Origin: Priapulus caudatus
Lineage: Eukaryota > Priapulida > Priapulimorpha > Priapulimorphida > Priapulidae
Direction of reading: 5' to 3'
NCBI RefSeq assembly: GCF_000485595.1
Contig: NW_014577064.1
Location: 217,783 to 252,782 of the forward strand
Length of the DNA stretch: 35,000 bases
A program made the translations under genes and the position numbers. The notes beneath the pieces were generated by a model. It did not search any database. It was not told the DNA's origin and was given only the letters and a program-made list of their open reading frames with translations. This document shows positions 11,461 to 23,788 of the stretch, one piece after another (position 1 is the stretch's first letter; every line of letters starts with the position of its first letter).

Positions 11461-11818
11461 CAACTACTATGAAACACTGCTGTAAGAGCAGTGATCGTTC
11501 TCCGCACAATCGGGTAAAGTATTGGTTCCAAAGTTGTGTCTATTGTCGTACACGTCCAAAGAGGCTGCTCCACACTCGACGAAAATATAGCCAACATGTT
11601 CACACGTCTCATCTTGCTTTGAGGCAAGTATTCAGAGATCCAGTCAATCAGACCACGAGCAGTACACGCACGTTTGTTCGACATGTATGAGATACGGCCA
11701 GACCTTAATAGATGCATCTCAATCTTCATAATGTATACTGTTCATACAGAAGCGTAGACTTTGATATAAGCATGCACATCCAACATCCATACAAACTCTC
11801 TCCCCACCCAAATTCCCG

Positions 11819-11999
11819 CACACGCAAGCCCGCACGTTCGCACGCACGCATGTACGCACACACAGATGCACATACACACACACGCACACACACACGCACA
11901 CGCACACACACACACGCACGCACGCACGCACGCACGCACAAACGCACGCACGCACGCACAAACACACGCACACGCACGCACGCACACACACAGATGCAC
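11819..11999. repeat. CA/CACG compound microsatellite
   Basis: Long CACA and CACG runs ~90 bp beyond the stop of the minus-strand gene, probably inside its 3' UTR. No AATAAA was found on the minus strand within ~1 kb; only weaker variants are seen, such as TATAAA at 11452-11457. Confidence 0.9.
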
Positions 12000-12086
12000 G
12001 TACACAACACATATAATCTATAACAATACTGTACATAATAAACGGCCGAATACAGTTCATATCTAAAGGAGAGTTGTCTAGCATCG

Positions 12087-12172
12087 TTAGTGTTCCGACG
12101 TCGTCTTGTCGGTGTCCTCTGGTTCATCATCAGGTGGTGCTTCCATGGCGTCGTAATCATCGCTGAAAATAT
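12087..12172 (-). CDS. EFCAB14: EFCAB14-like exon 12 (terminal)
   Basis: 86 nt to TAA at 12087-12089 (minus strand). Acceptor CTTCTTCTTATAG. It encodes the acidic end [20 protein letters not shown] and has no EF-hand loop. Confidence 0.7.
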
Positions 12173-15100
12173 CTATAAGAAGAAGTTTTTCTTAACGCCG
12201 ATACATACGAAACGCCAGTCATATATAAATAGACCGTTTCCTTAACACCTGGCTTTTAGGGTCCCTTGGAATGTTTTCGATGTTTACTGCCCCACTGATG
12301 TCCCCGACAGGTTTGCGAGCGTTTGTTATGTGCGAGAGCTGGCAGCGAGCCAACTAGCCACCACAGTGCATGTACCGGTGGCAGCATGGCTTTTCAACCG
12401 CGTTAAGTTGTCTTCACAGAGCATCTAAAAGTTCTGGCAATATTGCCTGACTTAACAAAACCAATGCGATTTTGATGGGCAATAAGTGAGAAAGCTCTGA
12501 TCATTCAGCACTGGCTCAGAGTGAAACGCTCTGTCACAATGAGATATTAATGAGGGATAACTATAGCAACAGCTAACTACACATCCGAATCAATGAAATA
12601 TTTTACAGTGCTCACGCATCTAAGCTACAGAATGGAATCTGCTCCAACCACTTAAACACGGATTACATCGGCTATAAATGATGATCTCTACATACAAGCA
12701 ATCATAAATCCAGCAAGAATAATGTTGTTTTTTCCCTTTTAATACAGCCTACCGATAGCAACTTAACAATATTAATTAAAACAATACAAAAACAAAGCTG
12801 TACAAACTTGATTGGCTGTTTAGTATTCAGCTATTCTGTAATTACCCATTTTATCATGAAAAATTATTGAAATACTTTCTCTGGAAAACATTTAGCTATC
12901 ATTCAACATTCGCTTAATAACAGTTTACATTTAATATTAGCTATAGTCAGAAAAAAGAAGTTCAAATTGCTGTAGATGCAAGCTCGTGTTACATCCTAAC
13001 CAATAGACACACGGAGCTCAATGTTCAAGAAATGTACCTTCTGCTCGTAGCAGAGTAGGCATATGATATATATTCAATCACCGTATCTGAAGTTTCGAGA
13101 TTAGCTGATTGTACGAGAGTGCATGTGCATGTGAAAGCAACTGCTGCCACCTAGTGTGTGATAAAGAGTAGAACATAAGGAAGACGTGGGTGGGAAACAC
13201 CATCTTATGTATAAAATTCCGCTGATGGCGGTATTTTTTATATTACTACGTGCCGCAGCATAATACTGGCCTTCAAATTATTTTGTCACGAAATAGTAAC
13301 TATCTGTCTGTTGGGATCTGTATAAATTCTGTTGTCCTCTTTCACCGACACTCACCTGTCAAGGTGCTAAGAAACGATTGCATTGCAGTTATATGTGCAT
13401 CAAGTCTGGTTAGATTATTTCCTTGCACTGCAACATCAGTTTGTAACTTGTTAAGAGCACTTTCAAATACCTGAAATAAACAAAATAACAGTTACTATAC
13501 AATTTCTTGTGCATAAATGATGCGCCGGCCAACTTTTAAAAAATATGAAAGATACAACTTGTAATATTGGTATGCAAGACCACGTATAGTTTCAGTACTA
13601 TAGAAATAGCTATCATGCACAAGTTATGATGCAGGATATAAAGAACTACAGGTTAAAATAATTAAAAAGTGAATTTAAATCTGTTTAAAATAAGCACAAT
13701 ATTTGAGAAATATTTATCACGACATTAAATGCTTGCTATGGGCTATGTATGAGTAACGAGTGTTTGTTCACATCGAACGGAATAGCAAAATAGGAAGTAT
13801 AATGTAGCAATTTAATCATAAAAAGTGAACAGAATCACTTACATTTAGTGAAAAAGTGGACATAATTATTTTCACTTTCAGTATTTACGGTGACGTATTC
13901 ACTTTAACAACAACTTAATGGTATATTCGAAATTAGATCCTTGGAGTAGATTAGGCGAAAAAAGTCCATATTTTCTGGCTCAAATCCATTATTGACACCA
14001 GTGGTTGGAATGACGGGGCAAACGGTTTACAGTTAGACCTCGATTATCCGAACGAGACGGGAGGGGAGTATTTTGTTCGAATAACTGATCTGATCGTAAA
14101 TAATTATTAAACATTCACGGGAACTTGAGATCTTGTTCGGATAATTGATGTTCGAATAACCGAGGTTTGACTGTAGATAAATGAATGAATGAATGAATGA
14201 ACGGAGAATAATGGATAGACTGATGGACCGACAGACAGGTATTAAACAAAAAATAAAACAGAACAGTTAGAAAAGTATTTCATCAAGGGAAAAACATTGC
14301 TTGCACAGCTGATTTTCTGATGACTACAAATGTCAGAATTCAAATAATTTTCTTCCGCTTGGCGTATAAATACAACAGTGAACGACTGCGCAAAACTCTC
14401 ACACAAACGAAATAATGTTTGAGAATTACAAATATTACAAAATCATTCAAACTAATGCATTTCTCCTGCAAACAACAGAAAGCTTTTACAAAAATTCATC
14501 ACTAAGCGTTTTAAATTCCCATTCATATTAGAAAATTACGGGCACCGCTCCCGTGTGGAGTTTAATCCTGTCTGATTCAGCTCTCTGGCATGTTATGAAC
14601 AGTAACGATTTTCACATAACATTGTACATGATTAAATCATTAAATGTCAACGTTCTCAACCCGACTGACTTTATCACCATTGCTTGCACATAATAAATAT
14701 TCGAATCTGTGTGACATTTTATGAGAGCTATCAGAACGTATGAACCATGTGACATTTTAAAATCCAATCAGAAGCTGAGGCTTGTTGTCAGAAACAACAT
14801 TAGTCCTAATATTGAATTTTTCTCATAGACCCGTGACAGAAACATGGTAAAGTTACAAGTTTCACATACGCAGTGTATAGATGTCCGATATACAAGTCCA
14901 AGATCTATTCTTACAAGATAAAGAAAAGTTGGGACTATTGTTAAGACTAATTTTGTTTCTGGCAACGGGCCCTCGGAATACAACATGAGTAAACAACACG
15001 ACGACTTTCATAAAACAGGAGCAACTCTATGATCATTCTCACAACCTTTGACATATATTCTAGATGCAAGATTGCCTATGTAATAGCACCTACATGTGTA

Positions 15101-18100
15101 ATAGAGTAGTCAACAAGCACGAGAATGACCATCTACGACATACCGTGGAATTGAAAAATCTTCATCAAAGTGGCAACAGTGCACACAGGACATACTAACA
15201 ACATTTTAGCAACATGGCTGCCGAGGAGTATTGCATCAATATGACCACATTTCTACACCCAGATGTGTAGAGTACGAGAAAAAGCAATCACCTACATGTT
15301 CTAGTACACAGAAGATAGTGACTCCCACCAACAATGCTTTGTAAATGACAGCACAGCACTTACCGCAAGCTGGTCAGATGTGTCTCTAGTCACGTTGGCA
15401 ATGATCTCCTGCACAATTGGTTCTAACTGATCTCTCTTTAGCACACCACTGTTTGACATCTGCCAAGAGAAAGAAATCCTATATCCTACATACATACATA
15501 CATACATACATACATACATACATACCAAGAGTGGATAATAGAGAATGTATGTGTATGAGGATATAGTATAGGAATATGTATGTATGTAATGTGTCTCTAT
15601 TATCCACTCTTGATACATACATACATACATACATACATACATACATACATACGTACGTACACACACACACATGCTTGCATGCAGGCACAATAAAACTAAA
15701 ACTATAAAATGATTCGTGTCGATCAGAATGTACGCATGAATGAATTGAGATGATGCAGCTGAAAATCACGTCTTTCACTGTTAACCTTTCCTACCTTCAG
15801 TTAACAACAAATAACTGCGTATATTAACATATAATATAGTAACAGTTGATACATAAATAGAAATAGCACAGAATTTAAACATTACAAAAATTTACTACTA
15901 TTATAAACCAACTGTGACAACTTCTTAGGGAGCTTCTGGATAATGAAAAAAAATCCTAATGGCCAATTGCACAGTCATTCGTTTACTTAGCAGTACATGA
16001 GACATATAAGTGCAAAATAACCCAGCGGGACAGAGACGTGCAAGGCTTCCGTTACTGACAGCAAGCCACGTAACTGATGGCATATAATGCACTAATGCAC
16101 GAAGAATCATGCTAATGTAACTGGCTCATAGATCAACAGTTAAGTGTTTTGCTCTAGATATATATACCTGTTGCTTAAATAAAGAAACCTCGTCTGTGAT
16201 ATTCCCAATGTCATCTAGCAACTGTAGGACGAATTCTGAATCCTGTATTCGAGGCCAAAGAAAATTCACAAAGGCACCAATACTGATTATTCACTTCACA
16301 GCACACAAATATTTGATAAAGCCTGCATTTATTCAACTCTAATAATATATTCAAGCAGCAAAAAACGAGCAGTCAGATATTATATTCTTTCTGCCTTTGA
16401 AAGTATCGATTTAAAATTACAAAATTACATTACTTCACAAAACCACCATCGACTTAAATCACATCTGGCTCAAAATTAAAAAAAGAGTACATACCTCCTT
16501 ATGTTGAGCATCTGAATTATTGGCAGCTGCCATGAGAATGGAAATTTGAGGCTTTAATTCACCGATATCTGATGATAGTTGCTGAAGGTTCACCTGCCAA
16601 ACAAAGCTAGAGAAATCAATGACTAGTTCATGCATGCATGCATTCAACAGCATACAATAACGAAAATTAACTACCAATGTGAAATTGTGAAGTAAAATCT
16701 CATGCGCTATTTTAGGGCTAATCAAATATATAGTAGACGTTTGATGACAAGTAACTTCTAAAAAAATATGCAGAAAGTATCACTATGTTTAAAGAAATGT
16801 TTATAAAATATATACTTCTAGATATAAAGATTAAAATTCACACGGATTCAGATAAATAAACAATTGTCCTAAATGCCAACTAATTAGGCTGTAATGCATG
16901 CAACTGGATAAATTTGCAATCAAATCAGCTCAGCCGATAAGTATTCTGCACATACAAGATGCAAGCAGACTATATACCCTTTTCATTGTTACTTTCCCAA
17001 TACCGAAAGAAATATGGACCATGGGTGATACAGCAGTTGAACAACAGTGAGGATGGGAAACTTGTGCAAAAGATATCCATATTCATTTTCTAGAATTCAG
17101 TTTCATAATACCTTATTTAGACCGATGTCTCCTCCCATCTCCCCAATTTGTCCCCATAGTGTAGTATTCATACTCATTAGCTCTCTCTCAACGATTGACA
17201 AATTCTGCAAGTAAGAAAAATTTGATTGAAAGTTTTAACAGTTAGATAATAGATAAATATACGGAAGTAGTAAGTTGTATTGCTCATATTGTTATATGTG
17301 TCTATAAATATTACACAAACATATACATACACATGTGTGCATATATATATATATATCAGGAGCGTATAATGACAAAATTTGTCAATGACAAAAATTTGTC
17401 ATTATACGCTCCTGATATATATTATATATATATATATAAATGGCTCACAAGCTACATCAATGCCTCGATCAGTATTGCAGTACATTTATACTGTATATTG
17501 CAGCATGAACTATAATTATGTTAAAATGTGGAAAGCACTGCACAGAATTACCAGATTTAACATCTCAGTTAATAACTCTAGCTCTTCTCCTGAATAGCCG
17601 CGGGGGAGAGCTGGTGTGAGTGGCTTGCTTTCACTATTGTAGTAACTGCTATTGAGCCTCTCTAATTGACTCTGCAAAAAGCAAATAAGTTTGTTTCAGG
17701 GGAATAAATAATGACAATTCCCACAGACAGGTAATGTTAAGCTAGCCTTCAGTGGACGATTTGGTCTTTGTTCTTTATCAAAACAATGCAAACTCTTATT
17801 TAAATATTATAGAGGTGCATGCATTGTAAGTGAAACAGACCTCGATTTCACCTACGTGTATATATTTATTCTGCCATATATGCTGCCAAACTGTCATCAT
17901 GCTGCGTTTTGTTAAAGTGCACGCTGATTCCCCACTACGACGTCAGAAAGCTACGGCCGTGATTACTAATGGTACGTGAATGCTAAACTAATGCTACTGG
18001 AACAGAATCTCTCACGGTTATTAGGTTGAATCTGGTCTCAACATCCGACTTGAGCTGTGCAGAGTTCTTCACTGCATCTTGAAGTTCCATCAAATCCTCC

Positions 18101-21100
18101 TGTAAAGTCAGCACCTGACTTCCTACTAGGCCTATACCCTGAAAAACGTTACATACACTTCATAGAGGATTAGCCGTCTAGCAAGCCAATTTACCACAAT
18201 TCGGTTGACAACAAAGTGCAGATGCTGGGTAAGTGGCAGACAGCGGGGAACAGAACTGAAGTGGAAGAATAACATTTGGTAAACTATTGTCATACGATTG
18301 CGAATTCTTAACGAGTTATATCAGAGGAGTGAGTATATAGTGCCTGCAGCTAAAAATCTGATTGGTTTTTGAACTCAGGTGACCTTGCAAACGTTGCTTA
18401 AAAAATGCAAAGATCTACTGTGTCTATATGATATAATTTCCATGCAATTTTGCCTAAAGTCTAACAATTTTACTAAAATGACTCCATCCTAGTAAAAAAC
18501 GCCAGTAGAGTAAGTTAGTGATCCGTAAACATTGATAACCTTTTGAACACAACATTAGTTTGATGACTTTTAGTAAAATATTTACGATGTCACACGTTCT
18601 AGAAACGACACATATAACACTTTCCGCTTATTGTGAGCTTTAGGGAAAACACGACTTCAGTGCAACTTTTGTCAAAAAAATTCCAATTTCGCTGGAAAAC
18701 AAAATATTGCACGTAATCACCTGTGAAGCAAAGCATCAAATTTGATTTTCAGAATCACAGAAAATTTTCAGCATCTCTGATATAATAATCAAGCCATTAT
18801 GGTATTACCCTGCAACACATAACACACTCAGCACCGTGCCTTCAATAACCATAACTTGGTGCATTAAATCTCGAATCGTCTAAGTAGTAATCACAGGAGA
18901 CATCAAAAGCGTTATTAGTTTATGGACATGTTGACATTAAGATTGCCATGTGGCGTATGCACGTAAACATCTCCTGTAATATGAGGAAACCCTTCAAATA
19001 TCGTATTAGCCATATAACGTATAACACCTGCTCAAACCAAAATGCCAAAAATGCCAAAAATACCCAATACACATTCTTTTCGCTAATGATTAATTATCGA
19101 ACTTTCATGCGTCCACGAATATAATATCTTTGCCGTGAAATAAATTTTTGTGTGGCCTACCTACCTTCGCACCATTGGGTTACCACATTAAAGGAGTAGG
19201 CCTATATATATACAGATTGCTCCTACAACTTCTTAAATGTATCACGAGACCAAGTGCACAGTGCAATGTTCCAGCAGTTGCTTTCATAATAAATCCTAGC
19301 ACTCTGGCTGAGGTTTTGTGATGACACTACTGTATCAGCGTGACTAACTCACTGTGCAATTATGCAGTGTATAAACAGAATGAACGTGTTTGGCATGCTA
19401 CATCACAACCAATCAACTGACAGGGATTAACATATAATACGATTCAGTTAACAAATAAAGCACCTACTTCTACCAAATCCTCCGGGTTGTCAACGAGGGA
19501 TGAAAAGGCGCTTCTGGAGGTGATGTTTCGCTGGAGCTGACTCACAGTCACGTTCAACGCGTTGATCTGTTGCAACGTATAACCGAACCATTATTTGTAC
19601 AAGGAGCAACATCTAGAATGCGCTGAAAAGACGAGTGCTTATACCACTGTCCGTTCATTAAAGAAATAAAGTGTTTCGCGAGCACTAGTGACGTCCATGG
19701 GTATTTTAGCAACAGTAATGATCGCATAATGATACGACCTGCAGGAGTAGAAATGAACTTTTGAACAAGAAGTCACACGGACTCCTTGCATATGTCAAAT
19801 CAGGGAGTCCGACAGTAAATCAGGGAGTATTTGACTCCGGACTCGCGTTAATTTCGCACCCTGACCTGCATGTATGCCATCGTGAGGTTGTCGTGTAGCT
19901 CATCAAGGCCATTCGGTCCCATCGTGTAGACCTTCAAGTATTTCTCGAGAGCGCTGAGACGATCCTGCGACAGCTGCAGCTGCTCGGCGATGGATTCCGA
20001 ACCACCGGCTAGGAACGAAATAACACGACACACTTACACATCAGCTGCACACACAACGTTCTCATGTCTGACATAGTGCACTCACATAATGGCACGGAGC
20101 AATAACTCATAGTTTTGTTTGCATATCTTCCATTACAAGTATAGAATGAAAGAATAGGTTATAATATAAAGATATTAAGCTAAGCTCATAACTTTGTGGA
20201 AATGATCAGCATAATACATTATGGGTGTCCGTCGTTAAAAAAAAAACGGTTTAGAAATGATACTGTGGCTAATTTTGAAACACTGCTGATGAGTCAGACC
20301 ATTTGGCTTTTATCTTGCAGTTTCTGTCACAACTTCAAAACTCTAGAGCTACTCAAACTTCTGTTATTCGAGACTTTCTGAAGCTGTAGATAAAACGGAC
20401 ACTTCACACAAGCATCACTGTATACAACACATTTAGTGACTCAACACAAGTTTTTTCTCACAGCAGTTCGTGCATTTTGATAGAAGATGGATCTATCGCC
20501 TAAGCAACTTTTCAGCAACTTTTTTCAAGCAACTTTCTATGCTTTACACATATCGTTTTAATGTGTAGTTTTCAGTGTTTTCCAAGAGTAATAATTTTAC
20601 TGCAATTCATGATAATGCATGAATGCGATGATGGCAGAGTAACAAATATATATTATTAAAATATATATATATATATATACAAGGTTAGAAATTAACTTTT
20701 GAACAAGGGAGCCCAACGGACTCCCTACCCTCAAAAAGAGGGAGTCCGCAGTCTGAAGTTCAAAAATATAGATATTAACAATATTTAACGCCTGTGCTTA
20801 TTTTGAAGTTCATGCGGTTGTACGTCTGCCCAATTTTCTTTGGACATTTGCTGAAAAAATACGGCAATTCCGCGAGGCCATGCTCTGGAACGAACTAGTC
20901 AGTATAGCAGAATTTTTAGGGAGTCACACGGACTCCTGCATATATATGCAGACCTGCCAACCCCATCTGATGATCATCAGTAATAATTATTGGATTTTTC
21001 CGTAACAAATAGGCATTTGTCAGTAACACCTTTTTGTCAGTCTTATTACAGTATAATAATAATTTATCTCTCACGGTGATTGGCTGAAAATAGCCTTCAG

Positions 21101-23739
21101 TGCGGTACTACTATTCCTGGATCCGTGACGTCATTCAAAATGGCTGCACCCATAAACCAGACAGACGAGCGCATAACACAGCATAATTTACCATTTTCAG
21201 TGAGTACCGTTACGTTTTAAGAGCTATTAGTCTAAATCTACAGACACAGTAGTCATGTTACATGATAATAGTTGATTTTACACTGTGTTTATTTCTTTTT
21301 TTTGCATTAAAAAATATAAATTTCAGAGATTTCTTGCTGTCCGTAATTTTTTGAGGTCGTCCGTAACACCGTAATTTTGACTCGCGTCCGTAACAAATTA
21401 CGGGCAATACGTAACAGTTGGCAGGTCTGTATATGTCAAATCAGGGAGTATTTGACTACGGACTCGCATTAATTTCGCACCCTAATATACCTATATATAT
21501 ATCCTTAGACAGCCCTGCTCATGTCAATGGCAAGACAATTCACTTTGCATAGTTAGAGCAAATGTAACTGAGATGGTAGTGAGATGGACTTTGAGCCATG
21601 CTAATTGAGTTTTCTGCATACATGTGCAGACATTATAAACAGAGCACTCACTCACTGTCTGCATGACTAGTATGCATTACGAGCCAAGAGTGCCTATTAC
21701 GTAATGTTCAACCCCTTTTGAAATGCAAATAGCTTGGGTAGTTACTCTCCACTTTTATGATATAACAAATCACCAGATTTTCAAAAATCTCATAACTTTT
21801 GTAATAAGCATCTGACAACAGCTTCTCTACTGAAATCAATTTTAGTGCGAAAACGCTTGCACCATGTTACAAAATAATGCAGTTAGCTGATTTTAATAAA
21901 TAAAATGCTGCAGAGTTTCATGAAAGATGGGGAACAATGTTTGATCCCCATCTTTCATCCTCCATCTTTCATGAAACTCTGCAGCATTTTATTTAGTAAA
22001 ATCAGCTAACTGCATTATTTTGTAACATGGTGCAAGCGTTTTCACACTAAAATTTATTTCAGTAGAGAAGCTGTTGTTAGATGTTTATTACAAAAGTTAT
22101 GAGATTTTTGAAAATCTGGTGATTTGTTTCCCAGGGTATTTGTTTCGCAGGGTAAAAATCGCAGGATAATGAGACCGCACACGCTCCGAATTCACCCACC
22201 AGGTGGGAACGAAAAAAGTCGCACAGGACAAACCATAGCATGTGCGCCAGGCTTTATACATAGGTGTCATGCAAAGAAACAGCGAAAAAAACACTTATTT
22301 TAAAATGGTTTAAACACCTGTATAAATTATTACTGTTTTTGTTTTTCTCGCGACAACATCGACAATGTGGGACCGCATACCCGGACTGCAGCGGCTCGCA
22401 AGGTCGTTCACTTGTCTGTAGAGCGTCAGCGTGACCCACGACAAGATGGCGAGTCCGACAATAAGCACTACGAACACGACGGCCTGCGTGCACCGCCATG
22501 ACGAACACGACGAAGATCTGTAGTCGATGTTCGTCTGTCGACCCGACTTCAATTTCTTCCTGCGAGCAACAAAGCCAACAGAGAATTACTAGGTGTATAT
22601 TTGTACGTCATCGGGCAAGAGTGGCGGTGCTTAGAAATAAAACACTGCCGCTGTGATGGAAGACCTACATTGCTGCCCAGTAAAAAATCTGCATGACGAA
22701 TAAGTGAAATTATCCGACTGGTAAACAAATTTCAAAATGGGCCATGGTTTGTCTCATTGTGAGAATCGAAATTAGGGACTGGGGTTTACATAGCATTTAT
22801 TCATTATCCCATACGAAAAAAATCTAAGTAATTTGGACTGAATTAAAATATTTCAAGACAGTTTACAAAATTTCTAAGAATTTAGAATTTAATAATCTAA
22901 AAAGATCAGTTCATTTGAAGAAGGTGCCATAACCACGTGCGAATTTAATTTGTCTTAGCTAAAATTTTCCCATTATAGCATTTATGGCTTGAAGCTACAG
23001 GGATTATAATCACGTGAGCTGGAGACACTCATCACATTGATCTTTCGATACACTGAACGTGAAAAAAGTAGCAAGCTTGAGAAAATTATGTACAAGTTTA
23101 TTTGTAACGACTCCTACTCAGGGGACTGCAGCATAATCATTTTAAGATGAAATTTCAAGTCTAATATAGTAATAAATGACCACAGTGCAGACATGCTATA
23201 ACAAAGGTCTTAAGGCGCTTTCACCTGTCCACACCATAGGAGCGTTTACGTGTTTTCCCAGCGTGTGTGTGAATTCCCAATTGGTTACGTAAATGAAAGT
23301 GTCAATGACACTATAGCTCACCTTGGGTGTGATAGGAGAGGGAGATAATATTTAAAATCGTGTAAGTGTATATATGTATGTTAGTATATTATGAATGTGT
23401 TCAAAAGGTTTTGTATTGGAATTTGGAAACGTGATTCACGGAAAATAGCATCTATGATCAAACGGGGCGACAAATGTGTAGAAATAAATGGGATTTGAAC
23501 CTAAAGTTTTCTAGATAGCTAAACCTTATGGGATTCGAACGTAATGTTGATGACGTCATACATTATTATACTATTACTAGCCAATCAAATCTGGTGTACG
23601 GTAAAATAGCGGAAGTGGATACTCTGCCGTTAGATACAATAACGTAACCCAAACACAGGGGTCCCCCTTACCCCGTGTTTGGGTTACATTATTACCTCCG
23701 CGCAACGCAACGAAGTTGCAGGGGAGGTAATGTAATCGG

Positions 23740-23788
<49 letters not shown>

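Larger units (their letters stand above)
20681..21482. mobile_element. Longer relative of the 19744 element, interrupted by a nested element
   Basis: It starts AAGGTTAGAAATTAACTTTT and ends GCATTAATTTCGCACCCT. Internal phrases shared with the 119-bp copy include AGTCACACGGACTCC and TCAGGGAGTATTTGACT. The target duplication is ambiguous because the flanks are TA-rich. No transposase frame is visible. It lies in intron 2. Confidence 0.7.

Noticed and set aside
23480-23545. Two tRNA B-box-like motifs on the minus strand (GGTTCAAATCCC, CGTTCGAATCCC)
   Set aside because: Flanking bases do not form a five-pair T-stem and no matching A-box/acceptor stem is present; at most a degenerate tRNA-derived repeat.
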